Shown piece after piece: positions 44,133-52,297 of a stretch of DNA of 64,000 nucleotides (its first letter is position 1; the number at the start of each line of letters is the position of its first letter). The notes under the pieces were generated by a model that worked only from the letters and a program-made list of their open reading frames with translations, was not told the origin of the DNA and ran no database searches. The stretch lies in NCBI GenBank assembly GCA_964548175.1, contig CAZJQS010000001.1:62001-126000 (forward strand), written 5' to 3'. Position numbers and translations under genes: made by a program. The stretch comes from JANQPA01 sp964548175. GTDB taxonomy: Bacteria > Bacteroidota > Bacteroidia > Chitinophagales > Saprospiraceae.

Positions 44133-44819
44133 ATGCCTTTGATCTTGCATATAGAAACGGCTACAGAGGTTTGTTCCATAGGATTGTCTGATAATGGAAT
44201 CATTCTTGCCCTTGAAGAAAGCTCGGAACCCTACCAGCATGCCTCAGAGGTTACGCTACTGATTGAAAATTGTATTCGGAAAGCGAACGTCACCCTATCG
44301 GCCCTTGATGCGGTGGCCGTTAGTACCGGGCCGGGTTCTTATACAGCGTTGCGGGTCGGCGCCAGTACGGCTAAAGGAATTTGCTATGCTTTGGATAAAC
44401 CTTTGATTGCCGTAGACACCTTAATGTCTCTGGCCCGGGCTTCGAGTGAAGAGATGGCCGAAGAAAACGTGCTGCTGTGCCCGATGATAGACGCCCGCAG
44501 GATGGAGGTATATACCCGCTTGTATGATCACCGAATGAATGAGGTGCGGGCGTTACAGTCCCTCATCGTAGAAAAAGACAGTTTTGATGAATTTTTTGCT
44601 ATGGGGAAGCACATTTTATTTTCCGGAAACGGCGCTCCAAAGTGCAAAGAAGTCCTACAACAGCCGCAAGCCCATTTTTCCAGGATCGTTTGTTCCGCCC
44701 AACACCTGATCGCCCTGGCGGAGGAGCACTACCAAGCCCAATCCTTTGTTGACATAGCTAACCACACGCCCAACTATTTCAAGGCTCCTAATATCACAAC
44801 CCCAAGGAAATTTTTATAA
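44133..44819 (+). CDS. tsaB: tRNA threonylcarbamoyladenosine biosynthesis protein TsaB
   Basis: 228 residues from the ATG at 44133 (MPLILHIETATEVCSIGLS). The ATG at 44058 would add a tail that reads through the promoter. It is an ASKHA-fold partner of TsaD in making t6A37 on ANN-decoding tRNAs. The family motif STGPGSYTALRVGASTAKGI is present. The C-terminal part (FVDIANHTPNYFKAPNIT) is longer than in E. coli but normal for Bacteroidota. Confidence 0.94.
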   Translation: MPLILHIETATEVCSIGLSDNGIILALEESSEPYQHASEVTLLIENCIRKANVTLSALDAVAVSTGPGSYTALRVGASTAKGICYALDKPLIAVDTLMSLARASSEEMAEENVLLCPMIDARRMEVYTRLYDHRMNEVRALQSLIVEKDSFDEFFAMGKHILFSGNGAPKCKEVLQQPQAHFSRIVCSAQHLIALAEEHYQAQSFVDIANHTPNYFKAPNITTPRKFL

Positions 44820-44862
44820 ATGCAGACAATTTAAAATATTTCAAATTTGAGATTTTTTTTTG

Positions 44863-44870
44863 TACTTTTG
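44863..44870 (+). promoter_or_regulatory. -7 element (TACTTTTG) upstream of the first ArsR-fold gene
   Basis: TACTTTTG in an AT-rich region fits TAnnTTTG; the -33 box is poor (TTTC-like). It would give a leader of about 100 nt. Confidence 0.35.
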
Positions 44871-44977
44871 TCTATATACCAATCGCTTTGTAGTTAAGGA
44901 AATCTTCATATGATCATTTTTGGTATAGTATTTGATTTAAGTGAAGAGGAACTTAACAATAACAAAAGAACATTTTT

Positions 44978-45316
44978 ATGAGAAAGCAAAAAAACGAAAC
45001 AGTAACCTTGAAGAAGGGAGAAGGTGAAATTCATTTGGATTATGCTGAGCTTAGAAAGGCGGTTCTTGTATTGAGAGCAGTCAACCACAAGCTCCGTCAA
45101 AGAATTATAGACCTCCTTGAAGAGAACGACAGCATGACGGTAACCGACATCTACATCAAGCTTCGTCTCGAACAGTCTGTTGCTTCTCAGCATCTCGCTA
45201 TTCTCAGAAGAGCGGGTGTAGTAGACACGGAAAGACAGGGAAAATTCATCAACTACTCTCTCAACAAAGATCGCTTGGCGCAAATCTCCCGTTTGGTAGA
45301 GGAATTAACTGCTTAA
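44978..45316 (+). CDS. ArsR-fold winged-helix transcriptional regulator 1
   Basis: A 112-residue winged-helix protein. The recognition helix region is SVASQHLAILRRAGVVDTER. The protein contains no cysteine, so it cannot be a classical metal-thiolate ArsR/SmtB sensor. Its signal may be redox-independent or a partner protein. It is followed by a terminator and by a paralogue of the same fold. Bacteroidota carry such cysteine-free pairs widely; targets are unknown. Confidence 0.9.
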   Translation: MRKQKNETVTLKKGEGEIHLDYAELRKAVLVLRAVNHKLRQRIIDLLEENDSMTVTDIYIKLRLEQSVASQHLAILRRAGVVDTERQGKFINYSLNKDRLAQISRLVEELTA

Positions 45317-45371
45317 CAACTGAAGATCCGGGCAAAAATCTTTGCGTTTTCTTGGTTTCAGAAAAACGGAA

Positions 45372-45408
45372 AATGCTGTAAATCAATAGGATTCACAGCA
45401 TTTTTTTA
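45372..45408 (+). terminator. Terminator after ArsR-fold gene 1
   Basis: AATGCTGT pairs with ACAGCATT around a 15-nt loop and is followed by TTTTTTATT. Confidence 0.65.
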
Positions 45409-45416
45409 TTTATAAT

Positions 45417-45447
45417 TTTGAAAAAATAAATAAAAAACGCATATTTG
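45417..45447 (+). promoter_or_regulatory. Promoter of ArsR-fold gene 2
   Basis: -33 TTTG (45417-45420), 19-nt spacer, -7 CATATTTG (45440-45447, one mismatch to TAnnTTTG). It lies 34 nt before the ATG at 45481 and overlaps the TTG that would give a longer frame. Confidence 0.5.
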
Positions 45448-45480
45448 CTAGGTATTGGTTATCAAATAAATTATACATCT

Positions 45481-45798
45481 ATGAGAAGCGCTAACAAGGT
45501 TAGTATTAACAACGAGAAGTTGGAGGTCTCGTCTGAGATCCTCCGGGCATTAGCCCACCCACTACGCATGAAGATTCTGGAATTTATTGACCAGAACGAC
45601 ATGATCAACGTAAACAAGATTTACAATACGCTGAAATTAGAACAGTCCATCACCTCTCAACATCTGAGAATATTGCGCACGGCCGGCTTGGTCAGCACCG
45701 AGCGTGATGGCAAGTTTATCCACTACAGCATTGACTACGAAAAAGTGGCCAGTACTGTGGGAGCTATTAATCACTTCCTCGAAGAGGAAGAGGCTTAA
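45481..45798 (+). CDS. ArsR-fold winged-helix transcriptional regulator 2
   Basis: 105 residues from the ATG at 45481. It is a paralogue of the gene at 44978: both share KLEQSITSQHLRILRTAGLV-type recognition helices and a wing with ER.GKFI.YS. It too has no cysteine. It has its own promoter and a strong bidirectional terminator. A tandem duplication with separate transcription suggests divergent roles or heterodimers. Confidence 0.9.
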   Translation: MRSANKVSINNEKLEVSSEILRALAHPLRMKILEFIDQNDMINVNKIYNTLKLEQSITSQHLRILRTAGLVSTERDGKFIHYSIDYEKVASTVGAINHFLEEEEA

Positions 45799-45803
45799 TT
45801 AGA

Positions 45804-45846
45804 CCGACAAAAAAGCCCCGGCCCGCGGCCGGGGCTTTTTTGTCGG
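45804..45846. terminator. Strong bidirectional terminator
   Basis: A perfect 20-bp stem (45804-45823 with 45827-45846), core GCCCCGGCC / GGCCGGGGC and loop CGC, flanked by A- and T-runs. It serves both ArsR-fold gene 2 and the convergent lspA. Confidence 0.9.
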
Positions 45847-45852
45847 CTTAGA

Positions 45853-46545
45853 TCACTCTTCTGCTCCGCTTTTTTCTTCGGAAGCCTGAGCATTTTCCTC
45901 TTGTTCTGAACTTTCTTTCTTTTCAGATTCCGACTGCATGAAAAAACTTCGTTGAAAAGTGAGTATATTAACCACTCCAAAGGTAATAGCCATATCCGCT
46001 ACATTGAAAACCGGCTTAAAGAACATGAAATGCCGACCTCCCCATATGGGCATCCAATCAGGAAGGTATCCGCTCCAGATAGGGAAGTAAAACATATCGA
46101 CGACATTGCCATGAAGGAACCGTTCATAGCCTCCGCCTTCAGGAAATAACTCCGCCACGCCGCTCTGGTAAGTAGATTCAGAAAAGATAAGCCCGTAAAA
46201 AGCACTGTCGATGATATTCCCAAGCGCTCCAGCCAGGATCAGGCCGAAACTTGCGAGCAGCCCCCAGGATGCTCCATTGCGAATAAGCAGTCGAATATAA
46301 TAGACCAGAAAAGCGACGGCCAGAATGCGGAACAAGCTGAGCGCCAGTTTTCCCATATCGTCATTACTGAGTCGATAACCAAAAGCCATACCGGGGTTTT
46401 CAACAAAGTGGATCAAGGCCCACTCCAGGCCGAATATCTTGATCTCGTCTCCAAGCGCCATATTCGTTTTTACCCAGATCTTCACTGCCTGGTCTACCAC
46501 TAAGACCAGAGCCAACAATAAAATGACTTTTACTTCTTTTTTCAA
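45853..46545 (-). CDS. lspA: Lipoprotein signal peptidase (signal peptidase II)
   Basis: A 230-residue membrane protease that cleaves prolipoproteins. The catalytic aspartates lie in NIIDSAFYG and FNVADMAIT. Also visible: FVENPGMAFGY and GALGN. It is longer than E. coli LspA (164) through a loop before the second Asp, common in Bacteroidota, and a C-terminal Glu/Ser-rich tail of about 27 residues (SESEKKESSEQEEN) that looks disordered. Four membrane segments. Substrates in this window include GldD and the M48 protease. Confidence 0.95.
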   Translation of the reverse strand: MKKEVKVILLLALVLVVDQAVKIWVKTNMALGDEIKIFGLEWALIHFVENPGMAFGYRLSNDDMGKLALSLFRILAVAFLVYYIRLLIRNGASWGLLASFGLILAGALGNIIDSAFYGLIFSESTYQSGVAELFPEGGGYERFLHGNVVDMFYFPIWSGYLPDWMPIWGGRHFMFFKPVFNVADMAITFGVVNILTFQRSFFMQSESEKKESSEQEENAQASEEKSGAEE

Positions 46546-46693
46546 TGTTGAATACTTTGTCAGGCTAATTGATCAAAGCCGGCCACACAGCTTATGCGCC
46601 TGGCCGGGAGATATATCTGGTGAAACAGTTTTACCGCTTTCTTTGTTGTCAGCATTTAAGGTCAGTAAGCTACGAACAGGGCCGGCAAAAAAT

Positions 46694-46737
46694 AAAAAAA
46701 GCGTTTGAATGATTTTTCAACCAATCAAACGCTTTTT
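46694..46737 (-). terminator. Terminator of the DksA-like gene
   Basis: AAAAAGCGTTTGA and TCAAACGCTTTTT form a perfect 13-bp stem, followed on the minus strand by TTTATTTTTTG. Confidence 0.8.
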
Positions 46738-46753
46738 CCGGAGCGACTGCCGG

Positions 46754-47134
46754 TTATTTTTTATTTCTCATTTGCTTGGCTTCAATACTCAGCGTAGCAT
46801 GTGGCACTGCTTTTAATCTTTCTTTTGAGATCAGCTTTCCAGTCACCCGACATACCCCATAAACCTTATTCCTGATTCTGATCAGCGCATTTTCGAGATG
46901 CTGAATGAGTTTTTGCTGTCTGGCGGCCAGGCCTGAGATGCGCTCACTTTCCGCCGTACCGATGCCATCGTCCAGGCCTTTGATCTTATGGTCAGGATTA
47001 TCCGCCATATCCGATAACTGGCTGACATAAAATTCGTATTCCTCTTTGGCCCTTCTCAGTTTGCGCTCGATGAGTTGCCTGAATTCGTCCAGCTCTTCAT
47101 CGCTGTAGCGGGTTTTTTCTGCTTTTTGATCCAT
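46754..47134 (-). CDS. DksA/TraR-family regulator with degenerate zinc finger
   Basis: 126 residues from the ATG at 47134 (MDQKAEKTRYSDEELDEF); the ATG at 47203 adds a Lys/Arg/Phe-rich tail unlike the family. A coiled-coil (about 10-75) leads into the C-terminal motif YGVCRVTGKLISKERLKAVP. Of the four zinc cysteines only the first remains; the others are Thr, Ser and Ala. Such proteins still bind RNA polymerase in its secondary channel (as in ppGpp co-regulation). It lies directly upstream of lspA on the same strand. Confidence 0.88.
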   Translation of the reverse strand: MDQKAEKTRYSDEELDEFRQLIERKLRRAKEEYEFYVSQLSDMADNPDHKIKGLDDGIGTAESERISGLAARQQKLIQHLENALIRIRNKVYGVCRVTGKLISKERLKAVPHATLSIEAKQMRNKK

Positions 47135-47398
47135 GATGTTGGTTGATTTGCTGTTTAATCTTCTTAAAAAAAAAACAGAGGCTTTCCTTGTTTTTCGCTG
47201 CAAAAATAATAATTACCTTCCTTCCTTAATAAGATCACATAATAATTTGACATTTTTAATACTTGCCAAATTAAAATGGAGCAAAATTATCAAAGACAAG
47301 ATTGTGTTGAAAGCCTGAACCATTTAATAAACGTCCTGAACAAAAATATAGTTTATCCTTAACGAACACAGGGGCAGACGGATCGAAAGCATTCTTTA

Positions 47399-48475
47399 TT
47401 ATTCGGTATCTTCTTCCAGCACCTCATCTTCCTGGTCGCGGAACTTATCGGAATTCCTTACCAGTGCATTCTCTCTGGAAGCATAATATTCCTTGCGATT
47501 TCTGGTGATGTCAATAGCCACGAACAAGGCTTTGCGGAAAGAAGACGGATCTGCCTGGTTATTGCCGGCAATATCGAAGGCCGTGCCATGGTCAGGAGAG
47601 GTTCGTACGGCCGTTAATCCGGCAGTAAAATTAACGCCATTGCCAAAAGAAAGCAATTTAAAAGGAATCAGTCCCTGGTCATGATACATAGCCAGGATAC
47701 CGTCGTATTTTTTGTATTGACCGGAGCCGAAAAAGCCGTCAGCTGGAAATGGACCAACCACCAGCATACCCTTTTTCTTCGCTTCAATAATGACCGGTCG
47801 GACCACTTTTTCTTCCTCATCTCCAATTACCCCATGGTCACTGGCATGAGGATTAAGGCCAAGGACAGCTATGGTAGGTTTTTCTATACCGAAGTCTACT
47901 CTGAGGGCGTTTTCAAGAGTGTGAAGTTTTTGTTCTACCAGCTCTTTGGTAAGCATAGCAGATACTGCACTTATGGGAATGTGATTAGTTACCAACCCTA
48001 TCCTGAGGCCTTCGTGAACCATGAGCATCAGATCGTGACCTCCCAGTTGCTGGGCCAGGTATTCCGTATGCCCGGGATAAGGAAAATCAGCCATCTTCAT
48101 CGCCTCCTTATTGATCGGGGCAGTAACGAGACCGTCTAGCAACCCTGCCTTAAGGTCTAAAACGGCCTTTTCGAGAGCAATATAGGCAAACCTGCCTCCC
48201 TCTTCCGAAGCTTTGCCCAGAGTGATGTTTACATTGTCCTGCCAGCAATTGACAATATTCACCTTATCCGGGCTGGGGCGAGTAGCGTCTTTGATCACCT
48301 GAAAGGGAAATTCTACGTCAACAATATTTTTATGGTAAGAAACAACTTTTGTAGAAGCGTAAATAACCGGGGTGCAATATTTGAAAATTTTTTCATTGGC
48401 CACCGTTTTTATGATCACCTCCAATCCAATACCGTTAATGTCTCCTGCGCTTATTCCTATTTTCATTTTATTCAT
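47399..48475 (-). CDS. pdxA: 4-hydroxythreonine-4-phosphate dehydrogenase
   Basis: About 358 residues from the ATG at 48475 (MNKMKIGISAGDINGIGLE). An upstream ATG at 48634 would translate the hairpin repeats and is rejected. The enzyme acts in pyridoxal phosphate synthesis. Metal-binding histidines lie in PGHTEYLAQ, NPHASDHG and YHDQGLIPFK. The C-terminus is acidic (EEDTE). It is divergent from rsmA with the composite hairpin element in between. pdxA next to rsmA is a common bacterial neighbourhood. Confidence 0.96.
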   Translation of the reverse strand: MNKMKIGISAGDINGIGLEVIIKTVANEKIFKYCTPVIYASTKVVSYHKNIVDVEFPFQVIKDATRPSPDKVNIVNCWQDNVNITLGKASEEGGRFAYIALEKAVLDLKAGLLDGLVTAPINKEAMKMADFPYPGHTEYLAQQLGGHDLMLMVHEGLRIGLVTNHIPISAVSAMLTKELVEQKLHTLENALRVDFGIEKPTIAVLGLNPHASDHGVIGDEEEKVVRPVIIEAKKKGMLVVGPFPADGFFGSGQYKKYDGILAMYHDQGLIPFKLLSFGNGVNFTAGLTAVRTSPDHGTAFDIAGNNQADPSSFRKALFVAIDITRNRKEYYASRENALVRNSDKFRDQEDEVLEEDTE

Positions 48476-48499
48476 TACATTCGTCTTTTTACATAATAA

Positions 48500-48620
48500 G
48501 TAAGCAAACCATTTCAGATATAAGTTTTGTTGGCGCCTAAGGCGCCAACAAAACTTATATTTGAAAATAATTTGCCGCCCCGGGGGCGGCAAATTATCTT
48601 TAAATATTTTTGTGTAAGCA
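48500..48620. repeat. Composite TGCTTAC hairpin element C (inverted)
   Basis: GTAAGCA (48500-48506 and 48614-48620) flanks two hairpins. The first (48513-48537 with 48541-48565, one G-U pair) is of the element-B type with core GTTGGCGCC. The second (48567-48580 with 48584-48597) has the element-A core ATAATTTGCCGCCC, but its left arm is shortened. It reads as a fusion of an A- and a B-type copy in the opposite orientation, between pdxA and rsmA. Confidence 0.9.
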
Positions 48621-48638
48621 CTTGCTAAAGGCAAGAAT

Positions 48639-48676
48639 GTTTTTTGTGTTGGCTGCCGGCAGCCAACACAAAAAAC
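48639..48676. repeat. 38-bp perfect palindrome
   Basis: GTTTTTTGTGTTGGCTGCC (48639-48657) is followed without a loop by its exact reverse complement. It lies beside element C and upstream of rsmA. It shares the T-rich outer part and GGC centre style with the other hairpins but not their sequence. Confidence 0.9.
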
Positions 48677-48794
48677 GTATTTAAATTTGCCCTTTCACTC
48701 ATTTCGTGTTTATTTATAAACAAGCAAGTAAAACATTTTCCTTTTTTTTTCCAAAATTTGCTTGTAAGACTTTTAAAAATCAGGCCTTTACGAA

Positions 48795-49571
48795 TTGAAA
48801 GCAAAAAAATCATATGGACAACATTTTCTGAACAGCGGACAGATCGCCCAAAAAATCGCCGATTCCCTACAATTAACGGATGCCTATCAAAAAGTATTGG
48901 AAGTAGGACCGGGAAAAGGAATGCTCACTCAATATCTGCTCCAGAAAAAATTCGACCTGATCGCCGTGGAAGCCGATCCGGATATGGTGATGTACCTGAA
49001 AAAACATTTTCCCTCACTGAAAGACCATATCGTAGAAGCCGACTTTCTGAAAGCACCTCTGGATCAGCTTATGGAACAGGAGCCCTTTGCCCTGGTCGGC
49101 AACTTTCCTTACAATATCTCTTCCCAGATCCTTTTTAAAATGCTGGAATACCGACACCTGATCCCCGAAATGGTGGGCATGTTCCAAAAAGAAGTAGCCG
49201 AAAGAGTGGTAGCCGATCCAGGCAGTAAAACCTACGGCGTCATCAGCGTACTCCTGCAAGCCGATTACGAGGGAGAGTATTTGTTTACTGTGGATAAGAA
49301 AAAATTCTCCCCTCCCCCAAAAGTGCAATCCGCCGTTATTCGAATGACGCGACGGCCTGAAAGTCTGGTGCAGCATAACCTTCATCTTTTCCGGCAGATC
49401 GTTAAACAATCCTTTGGCCAAAGGCGTAAAATGTTAAGAAATACAATGAAAATGTTCATCAAGGACGATCCGCTTCTCCAAACTGACTTCTTCAAACAAC
49501 GACCGGAACAATTGTCCGTGCAAGACTTCATCTGGCTAACTGAAGAGGTCCACAAAAGAAAGGATTCATGA
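48795..49571 (+). CDS. rsmA: 16S rRNA (A1518/A1519) dimethyltransferase
   Basis: A 258-residue SAM-dependent enzyme that makes m6,2A at two adenines near the 16S 3' end. Motif I is VLEVGPGKGMLT, and the catalytic NFPYNISSQ (NLPY-type) is present. The start is TTG at 48795 (MKAKKSYGQHFLNS); no earlier in-frame ATG exists in a plausible place. It lies downstream of the hairpin cluster and 80 bp upstream of the YqeY-like gene. Confidence 0.96.
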   Translation: MKAKKSYGQHFLNSGQIAQKIADSLQLTDAYQKVLEVGPGKGMLTQYLLQKKFDLIAVEADPDMVMYLKKHFPSLKDHIVEADFLKAPLDQLMEQEPFALVGNFPYNISSQILFKMLEYRHLIPEMVGMFQKEVAERVVADPGSKTYGVISVLLQADYEGEYLFTVDKKKFSPPPKVQSAVIRMTRRPESLVQHNLHLFRQIVKQSFGQRRKMLRNTMKMFIKDDPLLQTDFFKQRPEQLSVQDFIWLTEEVHKRKDS

Positions 49572-49650
49572 GCAAGACAAATTCAGATTAACGCGGTTGT
49601 GTAAAAAGCCATTTCACCGCCTTCCATTAACCTTCATAAAAACAAACAAT

Positions 49651-50100
49651 ATGAGCTTAGAAGATCGAATCAAAGAAGACCTTAAAGCAGCTATGAAAGC
49701 CAAAGACAAAGCAGCCTTACGAAGCATCCGCGCCATCAAATCAGCTATCTTACTGGCCAAAACCGACGGCAGCGGTAAAGAACTGAACGAAGAAAAAGAG
49801 ATCAAAATGCTGCAAAAGCTGGTCAAGCAACGCCGGGAATCCATCGAGATCTACGAAAAAGAAGGCAGAGAAGACCTGGCCCAAACGGAAAGAGAAGAAG
49901 TAGAAATTATAGAACAATACCTGCCGGAGCAGCTGTCTGAAGAAGCCCTGGAAGCTGAAATTAAAAAGATCATCGATGCCGTTGGGGCCACTTCTATGAA
50001 AGACATGGGTAAAGTGATGGGCGCTGCCACCAAACAACTGGCCGGCAGAGCCGACGGCAAAGCCATTTCAAATAAAGTTAAAGAATTGCTCAATTCCTAA
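49651..50100 (+). CDS. GatB/YqeY-domain protein
   Basis: 149 residues from the ATG at 49651 (MSLEDRIKEDLKAAMKAKDK); the longer frame from 49597 is not supported by the family. All-helical YqeY-type protein: SIRAIKSAILLAKTD, IIEQYLPEQLSEEAL and GKVMGAATKQLAGRADGKAI are family phrases. It matches the C-terminal domain of GatB and is thought to bind tRNA, but its cell role is unknown. It is 20 bp upstream of the aldehyde dehydrogenase gene and likely co-transcribed. Confidence 0.93.
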   Translation: MSLEDRIKEDLKAAMKAKDKAALRSIRAIKSAILLAKTDGSGKELNEEKEIKMLQKLVKQRRESIEIYEKEGREDLAQTEREEVEIIEQYLPEQLSEEALEAEIKKIIDAVGATSMKDMGKVMGAATKQLAGRADGKAISNKVKELLNS

Positions 50101-50120
50101 TCAAAAACCAAATCATCACA

Positions 50121-51647
50121 ATGGACAAATCTTTTTTAAAGGTCTTAGGCATAGAAGAAGTCAACCTCGGCAGCTCAAGCGGCTTGCATTCCTACGGAAA
50201 TGGAGCCCCGATCGAGTCCTACTCGCCCGTTGACGGGCAGCTGATCGCCAAGGTCACGACCACCACACCCGCAGAATACAATCAGATCGTCCTCCAGGCT
50301 AAAGAGGCCTTCAAAGTATGGCGAACAACCCCTGCCCCCAAAAGAGGAGAGATCGTTCGCCAATACGGTAACGAACTGCGTGCACATAAAGACGCTCTGG
50401 GCCGCCTGGTTTCCTACGAAATGGGTAAAAGCCTGCAGGAAGGTTGGGGCGAAGTGCAGGAAATGATCGATATCTGTGATTTTGCCGTCGGTCTTTCCCG
50501 CCAGTTGTATGGCCTGACCATGCACTCCGAGCGCCCCAACCACCGCATGTACGAACAGTGGCATCCGCTGGGGATAGTAGGCATCATTTCCGCCTTCAAC
50601 TTCCCGGTAGCCGTTTGGTCCTGGAACGCCATGATCGCATTGGTCTGCGGAGACGTCTGCATCTGGAAACCTTCAGAAAAAACACCACTCTGCGCCGTAG
50701 CCTGCCAGAACATCCTCAAAAAAGTATTGAAGGAAAATGATGTTCCGGAAGGGGTTTCCTCTATCATTGTCGGCGATTATAAAGTCGGCGAAATGATGAC
50801 CCAGGATCACCGAATCCCGCTAATATCCGCCACCGGCAGTATACGGATGGGTAAGATCGTAGGTACTACGGTGGCCTCCCGCCTGGGACACACCATTTTA
50901 GAGTTGGGTGGCAACAATGCCATTATTGTTACCCCCAGCGCCGACCTTAAGATCGTACTGACCGGCGCGGTATTCGGGGCAGTCGGCACAGCGGGGCAGC
51001 GTTGTACGACCACTCGCCGGCTGATCGTGCACGACAGCATCTTTGATGAAGTTAAGCAAAAACTGGCCGGCGCCTACCAGCAGTTGCGTATCGGTGATCC
51101 TCTGGACGAGAAAAACCACGTCGGCCCCCTTATCGACAAAGATGCCGTCAATAACTACCTGAATGCCTTGAAAGAGATCGAAAAGCAAGGCGGCGAGTTT
51201 GTCGTAGAAGGGGGTGTGCTGGAAGGAGCGCATTACGGCAGCGGCTGCTACGTCAAACCCTGTATCGCAGAGGTTAAAAACGAATGGGACATCGTTCAGC
51301 AGGAGACTTTCGCTCCCATTCTGTACCTAATCAAATACAGCGATATCGAAGAGGCTATTGCTTATCAGAATGGAGTCCCGCAGGGCTTGTCTTCAGCGAT
51401 CATGACCAATAACCTGCGCGAGTCTGAATTGTTCCTCTCTGCGAAAGGCTCTGATTGCGGTATAGCGAATGTCAATATCGGCACCAGCGGCGCCGAGATC
51501 GGAGGTGCTTTTGGTGGAGAGAAAGAGACCGGAGGCGGCAGAGAGAGCGGTTCGGATGCCTGGAAAGCTTATATGCGCCGACAGACGAACACCATTAATT
51601 ACAGTACGGATATTCCGCTGGCGCAGGGGATTAAGTTTGATTTTTGA
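50121..51647 (+). CDS. ALDH7-family aldehyde dehydrogenase (probable alpha-aminoadipic semialdehyde dehydrogenase)
   Basis: A 508-residue NAD-dependent dehydrogenase. The catalytic Cys is Cys295 in GTAGQRCTTTRR, and the general base is Glu261 in LELGGNNAI. The opening (LGSSSGLHSYGNGAPIESYS) and end match ALDH7 (antiquitin/AmaB), which oxidises alpha-aminoadipic semialdehyde in lysine breakdown. No other lysine catabolism genes are seen, so the substrate is inferred from family only. Confidence 0.9.
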   Translation: MDKSFLKVLGIEEVNLGSSSGLHSYGNGAPIESYSPVDGQLIAKVTTTTPAEYNQIVLQAKEAFKVWRTTPAPKRGEIVRQYGNELRAHKDALGRLVSYEMGKSLQEGWGEVQEMIDICDFAVGLSRQLYGLTMHSERPNHRMYEQWHPLGIVGIISAFNFPVAVWSWNAMIALVCGDVCIWKPSEKTPLCAVACQNILKKVLKENDVPEGVSSIIVGDYKVGEMMTQDHRIPLISATGSIRMGKIVGTTVASRLGHTILELGGNNAIIVTPSADLKIVLTGAVFGAVGTAGQRCTTTRRLIVHDSIFDEVKQKLAGAYQQLRIGDPLDEKNHVGPLIDKDAVNNYLNALKEIEKQGGEFVVEGGVLEGAHYGSGCYVKPCIAEVKNEWDIVQQETFAPILYLIKYSDIEEAIAYQNGVPQGLSSAIMTNNLRESELFLSAKGSDCGIANVNIGTSGAEIGGAFGGEKETGGGRESGSDAWKAYMRRQTNTINYSTDIPLAQGIKFDF

Positions 51648-51794
51648 TCAATACGGAGGACGGCTCTTGAGGAGAACATTGACATTTAACATTGTGCTTA
51701 AATTTTTCAACGCAAAGGTCCGAAGAGCCCTAAGGCTAAGTTGCCTTTTCTCTTGGTTTTCAATGTTCGAATCTTGCGTCGTCCTTCATATACA

Positions 51795-52226
51795 CTACAT
51801 AATCAAGGGCTTAATGATCACATCCACCCTTCGATTCTTCAGCTTACCTTGCCAGGTGGTGTTATCGTAGATGGGATTGTACTCGCCGAAATCTTCTATA
51901 GTGATCTGTTCTTCGGAGATTCCCTTTTTGAGCAACTTCATTAAAGCTGCTTCACAGCGGTAGCGCGAAAGCAGTTGGTTATACTCTACAGAACCAATAT
52001 TATCGGTATGTCCATGGATAGAAATGAGTTGATTTTCCAGTTCAGGAATATCTTCCAGCCATTGAAACAGCTCCTGCTCCTGCTCTGGATCGATGTAATA
52101 GCTGCCGCCGCCAAAATAAATACTGAAAATACGATAATTAGGGCCTGTGTTATCGTCACCTTCCTGCGCCTGAGTAAAGAAGGGAAAAAGCAGCAGGATA
52201 AAGAAGTAATGGATCTTCGATCTCAT
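51795..52226 (-). CDS. Small exported OmpA-domain protein
   Basis: 143 residues from the Met at 52226, which starts the signal peptide (MRSKIHYFFILLLFPFF). After it the protein is only an OmpA/MotB domain: IYFGGGSYYIDPEQEQE, then ISIHGHTDNIGSVEYNQLLS and KNRRVDVII. It should bind peptidoglycan from the periplasm. A longer start (52280) would add 18 residues before the signal and is rejected. 51648-51794 upstream of its end holds no gene. Confidence 0.88.
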   Translation of the reverse strand: MRSKIHYFFILLLFPFFTQAQEGDDNTGPNYRIFSIYFGGGSYYIDPEQEQELFQWLEDIPELENQLISIHGHTDNIGSVEYNQLLSRYRCEAALMKLLKKGISEEQITIEDFGEYNPIYDNTTWQGKLKNRRVDVIIKPLIM

Positions 52227-52297
52227 GATCAACGGGTATTTTGTGTATATACAAAATAAAAGTACGTCAAGTTTCGACATTCCCGGAGGAAAAAATG

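Noticed and set aside
48476..48634. N-terminal extension of pdxA from an ATG at 48634
   Set aside because: It would translate the hairpin elements and add a Lys/Leu/Cys-rich leader; the PdxA family starts at MKIGISAGD, as from 48475 or 48466.
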